From contig OZ023273.1 in NCBI GenBank assembly GCA_964007475.1, forward strand, positions 87,066,930 through 87,130,929: a stretch of DNA of 64,000 nt. Direction: 5' to 3'. The notes beneath the pieces are model-generated. The model was not told the origin of the DNA. It was given only the letters and a program-made list of their open reading frames with translations, and searched no databases. Position numbers and translations under genes: made by a program. Below, piece by piece: positions 49,855 through 63,761 of this stretch. Position 1 is the first letter of the stretch. The number at the start of each line of letters is the position of its first letter. This DNA comes from Hybos culiciformis. Taxonomy: Eukaryota; Arthropoda; Insecta; Diptera; Hybotidae.

Positions 49855-52800
49855 GACATAAAAATATATTATTATTATTATACATATATTATTATTTTCC
49901 ATTTTAAAATATATAGTATAGTATATTAACTATTATTTCCCCTAAAAATAAATTTTTTATTTTTATTTTTTAAAAACGAAATACATTATTAAATTAAAAA
50001 GAAAAAAACAAAAACAATATTACTAAATTAACATTTCAAAAAAAAAAATATATATAAAAAAATAAATAATAATATCTATTTGTTGTTTGGGATCATATTA
50101 TGATTGTGGTGGTGCGATTTGCAGATGATTTTTATTAAAACAAAAAAAAAATGTATTATTTATAAGTTAATTTTTATTTATAAGTTAATTTTTATATTTT
50201 TGTAAATAATTTTTAAAATTAGTTTCATATATAATTTTTTATCTTTAAATTGTATAAAATATCAAAATTATAGAAATTCGATTTTTCTATTATTTTATAT
50301 AAATTTCTTTAATTTATTAATTTTCATTTAGAAAAAAAAAAATTAAAAAAGTGATCGTGTAATTTTTTAATCTTTAGTTTTATAAAATTAAAATTATTTT
50401 TTTTTTTTTAAGAAATTTTAAAATTAGACTGATTTTATCAAAAAAAAAAAATTAAACAAAAAAAAAAAGAATCTTAAAAAATTTAGAAATATGTTAGATT
50501 GCCATTTAAAAATTAAAGAAATTTTTTATAAATTTAGTTCCGTCGTGTTATAATTATTTAATTTTTTATTTTTATTCTTTTATAATTAAAATAAATTAAT
50601 AAAATTTTTTTAAATTTTCTGAATTAGAAATGTGTAAATAGGTTTTGTCGTGAACACGAACATTATTTTCTTCTAAATTGGTTTTATAATATTTTAAAGT
50701 AACAAATAATTTCTATATTTCTGTGTGTTAAAAGCCGTTCTGGAAAAACTTAGTTTTGAGTTTTTTATTTAATTTACAAAAAATGTATTTGTTAAAAAAT
50801 TGTAATTTAAGACGTTTTAGCTTTTGAACACAGATTTATCTTGTTTTATTTTGAAATTAAGAATTTAAGGAAGGATATAAGCCTAAATTTTTACTTTATT
50901 TTTTTATTAATGTGATATTCACACTGTGGCTTAAATCTGAAAAGGTTAACTTAGTTCTGGCTGTAAACAACAAAGAAAAAGTAAAGCATCTGAGATGTTT
51001 GTAACCTATTTGGAAAATTAGAAAAACAGCAAAGATAAAAGACAAAAATATGATTTTTTTTTTCAAAAAGTTTAATTAATATTTTTTTTTAAACTGTCAA
51101 AACTCCGGAGTAACATCGCAATTCTCACAAAAGTTACCTTAGAACTAAAGCTTTTAAATTACAGTCTGAATAGCATATTAATTTTAATTTAATTATAAAA
51201 TGAATAAATTAAATATTAAGTAGGTACATATATTTTATTTTAGTTCTTCTTAAAATTTGAAAAAAAAATTTTAACTTAAAATTTTCTTTTTTTCTTTTTA
51301 TTTTTTTAATAAATTAGAAAACTTTTTTTTATGCTTAGCAAAAAAAATTAAAAAAAAAAATTAAATGAAAATCATCTGCAAATATTTTGTAAATATTGTT
51401 TTAAAAAAAAAAAAAAAAAAAAATTAAATTTGAATTCGTAACGAAAATCGTTACACCCATATTATATAATTAATAAATAAGTAATTTTAAAATTTTACTA
51501 GTTTAGAAAAACAGAAATTAGTTAGTTAAGAATTCTTTAAAAAAATAATAAAAAATAAAGAAATTAAAAATTATATATATACATACTAAATTTATTAAAA
51601 AAAAAAAATGGAAGAAATCTCATTACATGTACTTAATTTAATAATAAAAAAAAAAGTAAAATAATATTATATTGTATGTAAAACGAAAAAAAAATTTAGA
51701 TAATAGATTAAATTTAAATAAATTAAAAAAAAAAAATAATATGACAATTTGTCAATTTGACAAATTGTTACAAAAAAAAAAAAAATAAATACAAAAATGG
51801 ATCAAAATACTTAAAAAAAAATTTAATATCGGTTGTATTGGGATAATTAAAAACACCATAAATAAATTCACATTTTAAGTTTTTCTTTGCAAAACAAAAA
51901 AAAATAAATAAATAGAAACAATTAATTGATTAACTAAAACTCCAAATGTTACAATTTGATAATATACTATTTTACTACCATAGTACATCATGGATTCATA
52001 GTGCACTATGAGTTTTTTAATTTGTCTTTTCATTTGGCCGGTTATCTTTACACTACTACGATTTGTAACAAAATTTTTAATACGATTTTAGCTTTTGAAA
52101 TAGCAAATCCCATAATGTTTTATTTTTCATACAATAACAAAGATGATTGAAATCCTACTAGTAAAGAATAGTAAATTTAAAATTAATATATTAATCTTCT
52201 GTTGTTTTCACTAATACCTTGTTCTGATTGGTGGACTTTTGTTAAATATTCAGTTTCCAAATGAATTGGAATTGATATAAAAATAGTTAGTTAGATGTTT
52301 GTTGCGTACGTAAAAGTGCGAAGTAATCGTTTGTACATATAATGTTGTTTGGAGGCCCACGTTAAAAGGCAACACTATAATGTCCCACTTATGTTTTTCG
52401 TTGTTTTTTTTACAAACAATTAATACTATTTTTTGTTAAATTTTTCTAATCCTATATAAAAAGAAACATAATATTTAGGTAGCTACGTGTTTTTTTAAAT
52501 GTTTTATCTTTTCTACTGCACTTAACATAAGCCTCATTAATTCGTTCATTATGGGGAACCAAATAAATTGTCTATATACCATTTTAAGCTTTATCGAGCT
52601 ATAGTGTTTTTTTTTGCTATACAAACACTAAAATTAACTAAATTTTTTTTTTTGCAAAGAAAGACAAACTAAATGAACTTTAAGAATAAAAAATTATATG
52701 TTTTTAATATAAAAATAATATTAAAAAAAAAAAAAACCAGCATAAAACAATTTTATAATTTTGAAAATAAAAATAACAAAAAATTATATTTTTTTTAAAT

Positions 52801-53340
52801 AAATTTTTTTAGTTAAAATGCCATTATGACTGCTTTCGAATTATTATCATTCAATTTTTTTTTTTTTTTTTTATTAAATTTATTATTTTGATTTTCCATA
52901 AATAACTACGAAAAAAAAAAAACACAAAAAAAAATATAACAAAAAAAGTTTGCTAAAAATTGTATAAATTTGTATTTTGAACGAATCCACCCTTAGATTA
53001 TAGGTAAAAAAAATAAACAAAAAAATACAAAATATAAATAAAACACAAAATAAAAAATTTTAAAAATAAATAAAATTATTTTATAATGTAATTGAAAAAA
53101 AAAAGGAAAAATATTTAAAAAATACTTAGCTAGTTATTATTTTATTTTTAAATAGAATTTATTTTGTTTATTAAGTATATTTTCATTTTAGTTTTTATTT
53201 TTTTTTTTACCTATAGGTACTTACTTATAAATAATAAACTTAAGAAAAACTGTATTAAATATAGTGCGTTTCAAAATTAACGAATCACTCTGTTTTCATC
53301 AGAACTTTTTATTCAACAATTTTAGATTTTTCACACTTAG
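49855..53340 (+). other. probable ed 3' UTR and immediate downstream DNA
   Basis: After the ed stop there is no coding signal. Sequence is extremely A+T-rich with many AATAAA-like strings from about 49945 onward, so the cleavage site cannot be chosen by eye. TGTAAATA strings near 50202, 50634 and 51388 fit the Pumilio-binding consensus and would be meaningful only if within the transcript. Homopolymer A/T runs are frequent. The 3' limit given here is only the start of the next recognisable transposon. Confidence 0.4.
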
Positions 53341-53351
53341 TGGGACCCCCC

Positions 53352-53804
53352 CAGTGGCGCGTTATAACATTATGAAGTAAGAAACAACTTCAAAATAATA
53401 TGGAATGCTTTCTTTACATACATATATTTTTATTGATTTATGAAGCCAAATTATAAAAAATTAAAAGCACAAAAAATTGAAAACTATTAAAATAAAATAA
53501 TTAAATAACTAAAAATTAATAAAAAAAAACCAAATTCAACTATACCCTTATAAAATAGTTCAGAACGGCTCACTTACAGCTCTATCAATTCACTTTGTAT
53601 GAAATTACTTTAAATAAACAGAGCCTACAATTAATTAAAAATTAATATTATGTGAATTTTCACAATCTAAGCAGACAACTGAAAAGTAGTTTAATATATA
53701 TTTAAATATATATGCAAAACAAAAATTGTTTTGTTTTTTGGTGCCCCCCAAATCATGGTGCCGTAGACAATTGCCTAATTTTCCTACGGTGTAATACGCT
53801 GCTG
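53352..53804. mobile_element. hAT-like element, 453 bp
   Basis: Left end CAGTGGCGCGTTATAAC (53352) and the inverse of the right end, CAGCAGCGTATTACACC, are inverted repeats. Flanks GGACCCCC (left) and GGACCCTT (right) look like a partly decayed 8-bp target duplication; a C run blurs the exact left edge. Just inside the right end is a G+C-rich GGTGCCCCCCAAATCATGG string typical of an old hAT family. The middle is A+T-rich and noncoding. Confidence 0.65.
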
Positions 53805-56800
53805 GGACCCTTGATATAACTTATTTGTAAAGTCAAAAAAAAAATTCTTTCTGAAGTTAAATTAAAAAAAATAAAATAAAAATTATCTACTAAAAGTCTA
53901 CTCTTCAGCTATTTACCAGAAATTACAATTGACATGCAATTAAATGCAGGTGTAGTTTTAGCATTTTGAATTATTTTTGTCTCTTCCAAAGTTCAAAAAA
54001 CAAAACCTATAAAATTATTTTTAGATTTTCAAGAAAAATTCTTGACAATTTCCTCCGTCGTACCGACATTTCGTCAACACGACATTAAAACTTATGGAGA
54101 AAATTTTTATTCTCACAATAATGTGTATATCAAGTAAAAGTCCTGAACAAAAAATATGAAAACATAATGCGGTTCAACAATTATAAAGCACGCTATATAC
54201 ATAAAGTATAATAATTTGTATGTTTTAATTTAATACAAGTTTTTTTAAAAAACTTCACACAGCCCACTTGAATATTCCAGGCATTTAAATCGAAATAAAT
54301 TTTGAAATTTTTTATTTTTTATAAATAAAAACTTGTTTTATTCTAAAACTAAAACAAAAAAAACTAAAAACATTATTCATAAAAAAGAAATTATAATTTT
54401 TTATTACTTACACTTTTATAAAGTGATAGAAAAATATTATTTTTTTTTTTCGTTGCTCAATTTTTTTTCTGAATAATGTACTCACTACACACTCTTATGA
54501 CTTTGAAAAGGAATTGAGATACTAAATATTATGTTTTTTTTTTTTATTCCATACAACATTTATTATAATGTCGTTAAATTGTCATTATTTACGCGCATAC
54601 CAATAATTATAAAATTTGAATTACATCACAACTAAATAATTTAATATTGATTTAAATTTACAATTAATTTATATTTAAAATAATTGAGATTGCTTGCAAT
54701 ACTTTAAATTTTTCGTTTATATACAATACAGCAAGAACGTTTAGATAAATTAGACACACGAACACAATACTATACTATTTTAACTATTTGCTCTATTTTA
54801 GTATTTTGGTATTACGATTATAAGTTGAGAGCAAAATTACGAAATGTAACAATATTCACTTTGATTTGAAGTTTCAAAGTGTCCTCGTTTGTTGAACGCA
54901 AAATAATAAAAATAAATTGCAAGCTCCGTTTATCTGATGTAAGAATTTCAATTTCATTGTCCATATACCATATAATGTTAATGATGATAATGATGTTGTT
55001 AATAAATTATCATACTCATTAAAAAAGATTTCTAATAAATAAACAGGCCTAATTTTATTTTTGTATAAATGAATGATTGAAATATTAAATCATTAACACT
55101 CATTCCATGTGTTTTCTATTCTGTTCCTTCACAAGAAAATTGTACCAAAATTAGGACAATGATAGGTCTTTATTATTATTATTCTATGAACTAAGAACTA
55201 TATTTAAAAGTTTTTTTGTATGCAATGAATAAATGCGACTAATCCATTTTTACCTTCTAATTTTTTTTTTTTGTTCAATACATAAATCATTTATGCTGAA
55301 AACAACATAATTTATACATACCTATACATATAAAATCAAAATGGGAATATTATCATTATTTTGAAAAAAAAAAAGAAGAAAAGTAATTTGTAAAAGAAAA
55401 AAATAAAATTAGAAAAATTCGAACATAAATTATAATTTTTAATAGATGCATTTATTTTCTAAATGCATTTAAATTCAATACTAATTTTATAATTACATTT
55501 AATTAAATTATGTATAATGAGCTCATTTTCAATTGTTAGTTATATTATAAATATTAAAAAAAAAATGAAATAAAGAATTAAGTACTTAATTAAAAAAAAA
55601 AAAAATCATAAAAAAAATTTTTATTATAATTATTTTTTAAACACTGATTTTAAGTTCAAACTATTATTGAATGAATCGAATATAATTAGGTTTTATTTTT
55701 TATATAAATAAATTAAAAAAATAAATAAAAAATAAAATATTATTTACAAGTTAAAAAAAAAAAAATATTACTGCTATAATGCAAATAAGTTTTATATATT
55801 ATGTTCTTTAAAAAGAAAACTGATAAATAAATTGAATAAGATTCTTATTTTTTATTAAAACCACATTTTTTTTGTGTGTAAAAATTTCAGTCGGATGCAA
55901 TGGTCGATTTATATTGACGCTAATGAAGCTGAAACTTCAGGCGACCAACATAATTATGATTCAAAATTTTTTAAGTTAGGCATATACTTAATTATTTTTA
56001 GATTACCAGTTAGCCACAATTAAATAATAATGTCAAAATTCACATACCAATTAATGAAACTACTATCCCCGTCTCTTTCAACATTTTCTGGAAAGTCGTA
56101 AGTCTATGGTAATAAAGCTGCCGCAGTCTGATATTTGTCATGCAGGAACTAGTGTAAGTTTGCCACTTTCAATTCACCCATTGGAGTTTAAATCAAAAAT
56201 TTGCGATTCGGATTTTAATTCTTAATAATTCTGGGTGTTTTTTAAGTGTGTGGAAGAAAATATTTGCATGCAGAAGTCAGAAAGGGCGTCTAAAAAATAT
56301 AGCTTCTTTAATTGCTCAATGTGTGGTTGAATCATATTTCGATTATTCTAAATACCTTGGGCCCAGACAATTCATTTATTAAAACATCGTATTTAATTAA
56401 AATTTTATTGAATTTTATGAGATTGTATCATACACCGAAGTTTTCTCCGTTTTCTTAATTATAAATGTAGCGTCTGAATGTTTAATTGAAAAGAATACTT
56501 TCAGTAGGTATTTTATTTAATAACTTATTTTAATACTTTTCTAAATTCACTCATAGTACACATAGATTTAAAATATATGTTTGCCATAATTGGAAAAAAA
56601 ATAAATAAAAGATATCAGCACGTAGAATAATTTTTTATTTTCATTTTTGTGTTTCGTTCTAATAGAACTAATAAAGTTTAGAAAATCACATACAGACTAG
56701 ATGTCTCTTCTTATTATAGTAGCTATATTTATTTCAGTTTTTGTTATTTACAAATATTACAACTGATAGTGATAACAACATGTTTTTTTTCCTAGTAAAA

Positions 56801-56870
56801 ATAGTTGAAGTCATATTATTATTATTTTTTTCACCTGCTGAGTTTTAAGAAAGAATGCAAATTTTTAGAG

Positions 56871-56872
<2 letters not shown>

Positions 56873-56907
<35 letters not shown>
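56873..56907. repeat. (TA)n microsatellite
   Basis: An uninterrupted 35-base TA run, likely polymorphic in length. Confidence 0.95.
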
Positions 56908-56909
<2 letters not shown>

Positions 56910-59900
56910 CTTTTTAACAACATCAATAGAATCATAGTGATAAATATAATTATGTATAATAAATTTTTTAACAAGTGCAATATATATAAAATACATACGT
57001 TAACATGGTTGCAAGCAGAATCTAGATTTTTGTTTTATAAAAAAAATTAAACAAAAAAATTCTTAAAACAAATAAAAATTATTTTTTATTAGATTACTCT
57101 CAACAAAATAACAAAAAATTTATCGTAATGTCGAACAATATTGTTGATTTTTCTTCCTGCTTTAACTGTTTACCTTTTTTTTTTAATAATTATTACTTAT
57201 AGCCTTTGATGAAATCAATAAAAAGTACAATTTATTGTTTTTTTAATTTTTTCCTTTCTTTCTTAAAGGAGAAAAAGTATAATCGCTAAAGACCTTATCA
57301 AAAGAAAAATAGTAATAATTAACATTATAGTTTTGTCTCTATATATAAAATACTATGCAGTGTTATGTTGTGTATCTATTATTAAGTGTTGAGAAAAATA
57401 AAAACAAAAGTTAATATTTATTTTTTTGTATTCTTTTTATTTTATGGTTCTAAGTACTTTACCTAGATTTTGTTTTTATCAAGTTTTATATCTTTGAATT
57501 ACTTAGAATAATATTCCAATTTATATTCAAATTTTTTTTATTGTTCAAAATATATATTTTTTTTAATCCACCTATTATACAAATTGTGTTATGTATTTAG
57601 CAGAGCATATTTTTCAAAGCTAATGTAAATCTGGAACTAAATAACAATTTTATTAACTTTTATTTTCATTATACCCAAAAAAAATAACAAATTTTTTATT
57701 TTACAATTCTTTCGCCTGTATTTAAATGTAGCAATTACCTAATTTTTTTTTTTTTTTTAAATGTATAATACAAATCAGTTTTAAAATTTTGAAATTATTA
57801 AAATAATAAACAATTTCTTCATTTATTTCGTTTCACAGATAAATGGGTATGGCCTACGGATATATGTATATCTAACATACCAGATTCTTGGCCCGTGAGT
57901 TTTCGTCCGTCTGTCTGTCATTTTAAAAAGGCTATATGGTTATAACTGTCGTTAGCCCCGCTTGTGGCCAATGACTCGATCTGGATGCTGAAAACTAATT
58001 TCGACAAGAATAAATATTGTCCTAATATTTAACAAAAGTTTTCCAGAAAGTATTTTAAATCAAAATGCACTTGATGTGAAATAGACTCATTCTAGGTATA
58101 TTTTCCGAAGCTCGAAAAAAATAAGAACTCCAAAGGCTTTTTGATGATAAAACAAAAAATTAGTAGTACTATTTGTCCCTCAAAGGATCAATGGATAGAA
58201 AAAAGTTGTCTCATTATTGTGGGATCAACATCAAATGTCCCGTCTATTTACCCAGCAATTTTCTTCAGATATCAACTTTACGGATTATGTTGTCCCTAAA
58301 ATAATGATTTTCTCAACTCCGACTTCACCATTCTTCCTCTAAATACCGCAAGTCATCAGATATATATATTTCAATTAAACTTTCAGGCTCGTTTAAATTA
58401 TTTTTTCTGCAAGGCGAATTTTCAACTTTTGTACTAATTTCAAAGGTAGATAGATATTTTCTACTTTCAGGTGGAGTTTCTTTGTACAATTATTTGGCTA
58501 CGTTCAGTGTAAAATTAATGGCCATGTTCTTAATTGTAGCATTGGCATTATTATCAACACTTACTTACCCAAATGAAAGTTCCAATATTGGTTTTTTCTC
58601 TAAATAATAAAAATAACCATTGACACACAATAGCCCTTGTTAATTTTAAAATTTTATACAATAATTTTTAAATTTATTTACCAAAATTTAAATCAATTTG
58701 TTTTAGTTTGTTTAGAAAAAAAAATTAATTATTTAATAATTTAACAATACGAGTACAGAATTCAAACATTTTATTTAGTTTTCATTCTGTCCTATTCTTA
58801 TCAACAAAATTCGTTAAGTTTTGATAACGATAATTTTTCGCTAAATTTAACTGGAAACAAATACAAAAATAAATCCACTGAATGAATTCAAATTTATTTG
58901 TCAAAAAAGTCATATGCATGATGGCAGAATTTTGCTATAGAGTGAATTATAACTCCAACCCAATAATAATATTGGAACTATCCATAACATTATATGTTAT
59001 GCATATTCGAATTTCAAGAAATTGTATATCCTTTTAACTGGTGTAGTTTCCAGTTTCGATTGGTAGGATAAATACCATGCCTTCTACACTTTTAAAAAAA
59101 TTTGTGAGTTTACAATATTTTTTGTTGGCAATAATAAAACATTGCCAATTCAGTTGAATAAAATTTAAAAAAAAATTAAATTTACTGCTGCTGAAAAATA
59201 TGATATATTAGTTTTTAAGAGATTATATTACCATTTTCCGTTTCGCATATTTTCAAAACATATAATTGTGTTTGCTTGTATGTTCATTCGTTTCTACACA
59301 TTAAGCAGAACACATGATTATATGGTTCGAATATACAACATAATATGAACTGATAAACATAAAGAAAACGATTATTTTATTCCAAGAATAAAATGCCATC
59401 ACAGATAAAATAATAATATATTGGTTCAAAATAAAAAATAAAATTTGGTATGAAAAAAAAATTTTTTTTTGATAAAAGTTTAATATTAATAACGGATATT
59501 ATTTAAGGAAGCGTTTGAACAAATAAAACCGGAAGAATATATTTTCAAACGCATTGTGCTCAGAAACATTTTATTAAGCTTCTAAACTAAATTACAACAA
59601 GAGACATAATAATGAATATGAATTGTTGAATATTTAACATGAAATAATTTTGCAATATATTTCTATTTGAGAAGACTTGATAACGAAATAATTTGATGTT
59701 TTTTTGCTTAAATAATTGCATTGATTAAATTTCGAAATGATATAATGTTAAACATTGGTATTTATGAATATAAGACTGTCGTCCGCGCTCGGGAGTGCTT
59801 ATGAATTTTTGAATTTCGTCCATTATGGTGGAACAGAATTCTGCAGAGTATCTGTCATATACTGAATTGCATATCCAACTTAATACTGTATTGAGAGTGA

Positions 59901-60265
59901 GATACTGAATTATCATTTCGCCTCATATCCTCTAGAATCCTGCCAAAATGTCTGAAACAAGATTCCCGATATGGTATTTTAAGAAAACTAAAATCCATTG
60001 CTCAATCGAATTTTATTAATTTTTCCCATAAAATTCAAATATTAGCAATATTAAAATTGATTTTTGAGGAAACGTAAATACAAAAAAAATAATATAAATA
60101 AGTTTAATACAAAAACCGCGCTAGCAGATACATAAATATCAGTTCAAAAACCTATTTATTAATCTATATTTGTACACATTTGGCTATGTGTACTACATAT
60201 CCCTTATGGACTATTGAAATCAACATAATTTTTATTTATTTGTTGTACTTGTACATATACCTAGC

Positions 60266-60299
<34 letters not shown>
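60266..60299. repeat. (AAT)n microsatellite
   Basis: About eleven AAT units in A+T-rich noncoding DNA. Confidence 0.93.
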
Positions 60300-62329
60300 T
60301 ATAAATTTATATTTTATGCTTTTTTCGTTATTATCAATTGAATTTTGGTTTCTAATTATTTAGAGAATTCAAATTATTTATTATTATAAAAATAAAATTT
60401 TGTTGACAAAAATTTACTATTTTATTTAAAACCGCAATTCCATTGATGCAAAAAAAAAAAAAAATATATATAAAAGAAAAATTTCAATACATATGTGTTT
60501 TATTGAACCAAAAACATTTTATCGAATTTTTTTTTCCATAAAAATAAAAAGCATTATTTTTTACAAATTTAATTTGTGTACCAAAAAAATGTGGAACAAA
60601 AGCTTTTCATAGAAAATTTTGAAACTATTTCCAGTTCACAGATTCCCTATATTTATTTAGGCATTTTTTTAAATATTATGTATATAATATGCATTTAATA
60701 TTTTTCGACCATATAAGTTGAATTTTTTATTAAGAATTTTCTAGTCGTCGTTAAAAAAAATGAAAAGAGAAATAAATAGACGACAGCGTGCCTGTAGTGT
60801 TTTACGAAGATATTTTCTTTTCACATTGATCTTAGCTTAGTAATAATCATTTGAGTTACGATGCTTAAATTTTCATGTTTATTATTTATTATGCGTATTA
60901 GGTTTAAAATTTAAATTGTGATTTACTATTATTCATTATTTTAGTGGTTTATCTCAATTAGATGTAGCTCTTACTTATAAAATATAATATTAATAGGTCT
61001 CAAATGAGTTTAGATAAAAGTAATGATTGTTTGGCGCACTACTCCAACATGGATTTATGATGTTTTATAATAATGATACTATATTTTAAAAATAATTGAT
61101 GGAAAAATCTAACAAATATAACAGAATGTAAATTATAATTAAAAGTAATAAAAATAAAAAAATTATACCATTTTATCGATATAAATTTGATATTCAATTT
61201 AATGATAAAAAGAAGTTAAATCGCAATTCGACTGTTTTGATAAAAGCTTGACAAAATATTATCGAAATAAAGTGTCAAACATTTTCGTTAAAAGTGCCAG
61301 AAATTGCATAATTTTGACTCTGCTAAAATTCATCCATTTACGTAAATGTTAAAGTAAATGTTATACTAACATACATTTTAGAAATTTAACAAATTTTCAT
61401 CCAAAGAATAAAATTACTAAACGAACAGAATTATATATAGAATATGTAAAGAAAAAATTCAATAATCCTTGTAATTATTATAGGATTACGTGAATGAATG
61501 AAAACATTGAACAAATTTATTCAATCAGTTTTAGGGATTTTTAAATTATATAAAATAATAATAAAACGGAAAAAAAATTATACTTAATTTTAAATAGTTT
61601 TTATATTTAAAACAGGTATATAAGAAATTATTTATTTCTAAGACAGAAAATAAATTTAAGATAAAAGGTTTTTTTTCATCCATTTTCTATTCTTTTTTTT
61701 TTTTTGTTTTATTTTGAAAACTTTTCACAAAGTATCTAATTTGTATTCAATAATTCCTTTTTCTTTAAAATGAGTGTACAGGTAAAATGAAATAAAATTA
61801 ATCTCTACTAGAATTTTCTGAAATTAGAACTAAATTTTATTTTTATTACTAATGAAATTGGTTATATTTGATTATATTTGTTGAAAAGTAATATAAGCCG
61901 TTTGCTTTATCAGTTACTTTGTTGTAAAGTGTATTTTGCTCATTTAAAGAATGGAACAATCATATTTTAAAAATATGTTTCTTAGAATAGATATTGCGAA
62001 TGAAAATACCCTGAGAAACAATATTGGAAGAAAAATATTATGCAAAATAATAAGATCGGCAAAAAGAAGCTATTAAAGTGCGTAGAATGACAAACTACAA
62101 ATTAACTAAACGAAAAGGAAGACATAGTAAGATTAGTGAACGTTTAAGGACTAAATTGGGCTATCAAGATATCAATGAAGATTTTGGGGAGAATAAACGA
62201 ATTTATATTTAAATAAAATTAATATGATTTTTCATTTTTTAATGGATTCTGAAAAGATGAATGTCTATAAAAGGAAACTAGAAAAAAATTTCGTTGTATC
62301 GTACGGATTATTTATAAATAATAATATTT

Positions 62330-63761
62330 AAGGAAAATATTGCATTTATGTTTCCAGATTTATTCGATTTCGTATTTTAGTTTTAATCGTACCAGCTATA
62401 GAAAAGACCCGCTCGAACGCAGTAAAGGCCGGCTTTATAGTTAATAATGCGTTGTACAAACTTTCTATTTAGTTGTATAGAACGTATGCCTTTATTCAGT
62501 GATGAGCTGTAGCCGGTTCGCAACGGTTCTATAGAACCGTTTGTTAAATTTTTAGTAGTTTAAAGAGCCGTTTGTTAATTAGGAATCAACAAATTAATTT
62601 TAAATATAGGTGGCACGTGTGGAACTATATTTAAATACTACAAATAAATTTAAAAAATAAATAATAAATTTAAATTGAAGAAATATTGTCGTCACCGGCA
62701 TTTGCAGATACTCCTTTTGTGGAAAATAAAAAAGAAGAATTTGAAAGTCTCCCAAGAAAAAAAATAATTGACAAAATGAATTCCCGAATGTTAAATTGTA
62801 AGCATATAAGAATGTCAAAAAATGAGAAAAATAACGACATTGCCGAATTATTTAATTTACTTGAAGCAACTGATTGGAATTTGGTAGAAGTTACTTGTCC
62901 GTGGATTTTCGGAGAAAAAAAATTGAAAAATCTTAATGAAATAATTAGGTACGAAATTCCCACGATTTGAGAGATTATGTACAAAATGTAATTGAAATAG
63001 AAAACTCCGAAATAGAAACAATACAAAAAGCTAAAAACCAAATTAATACTATTGCTATAAGTTCATCAGAGGCCTAACGAGGATTCTCATTAATGAATAT
63101 TATTTGGAGAATATGTCAAAACTTGGTTGAGGAATCATACAGCTGACGATACCAGGATTCGAAATGGGGAAAAAAAATATTAATGAAAATAATGAAATTA
63201 TTATAACAATTTAAAGAAATAACAAAAATCAATTCTATTCAAATAAAACGATATTTTATTAAATTAAAACAATTTTTACTTGTCAGTTTTATAGAACCGG
63301 TTATTAAATCTTTGGCAGTTCATCACTGCCTTTTTTGACTTAGAAGCTTGAATTCTTTTCCAAGCTCAAATTTCGAGTGTTTTCATGTGTCTTTGGTGTC
63401 GTAAAGGCCGAAATACATTTTTGAAATTTTGTGTACTGATTTTGACTCTCTGACTCTCTGTTATGCTGGTCTCAAAAAAATTTATGCTTTTGTATGGAAA
63501 ACATATAGTATGAATTTAATCTAGTTGTGTAATGTATCTATATGGTAATAAATGTTAGTCTGTCAACTTACATGAATTTTTGCACGAAATTCCGTGTACC
63601 AAAATTTAAATTTTTATTTGAAAGTGTTAAAATGGTTGTTTATTTTGCTCAAAAGATAACTAACTGCTCGGTTACTCGATGAAATTAACCGATTAACCGA
63701 GTAATGGGACTCCTCAAAATCAACAAGTAGTCGGTTATTCGAGTATCAGGGTTGGACACTA
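62330..63761 (-). mobile_element. outer hAT element, minus strand, interrupted by a second hAT
   Basis: Minus-strand 62453-62347 encodes ALLTIKPAFTAFERVFSIAG and then TKIRNRINLET before a stop, the hAT C-terminal dimerisation block. The preceding piece of the same protein, ELGKEFKLLSQK, is found on the minus strand at about 63375-63337, beyond an 832-bp insertion (62497-63328). The right terminus, ending GGGTTGGACACTA at about 63761, is hAT-like when inverted. It has an internal CTCGGTTA ... TAACCGAG hairpin (63667-63674 / 63694-63701) and further CGGTTA-type subterminal repeats. The left terminus was not found, so the 5' coordinate is only the end of recognisable coding sequence. Confidence 0.75.
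62497..63328 (+). mobile_element. inner hAT element (832 bp) with KIAA1586-like transposase remnant
   Basis: Left end CAGTGATGAGCTG and the inverse of the right end, CAGTGATGAACTG, match at 12 of 13 positions. Flanking 8-mers CCTTTATT (62489-62496) and CCTTTTTT (63329-63336) differ at one base. GTTCTATAGAACCG-type motifs repeat near both ends. The + strand has a 94-codon open piece at 62686-62970 with DWNLVEVTCPWIFGEKKLKN, followed in other frames by INTIAISSSEA and RGFSLMNIIW, the C-terminal hAT block seen in KIAA1586-like proteins. Stops after the first piece show decay. It sits inside the coding sequence of the outer hAT. Confidence 0.85.

Larger units (their letters stand above)
53805..62329. 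other. downstream noncoding DNA without a recognisable gene
   Basis: No exon with splice signals and protein similarity was found on either strand. Sequence is A+T-rich, with a (TA)n run at 56873-56907 and an (AAT)n run at 60266-60299. A less A+T-biased stretch at about 57835-58600, with GTCCGTCTGTCTGTC, looks like an unidentified old repeat, as does about 55890-56390. It could be intergenic or the distal part of a long 3' UTR. Confidence 0.55.

Noticed and set aside
62686..62970. 94-codon open frame as a host gene
   Set aside because: It has no ATG start, lies between hAT terminal repeats, and continues into broken hAT C-terminal blocks; it is transposase remnant.
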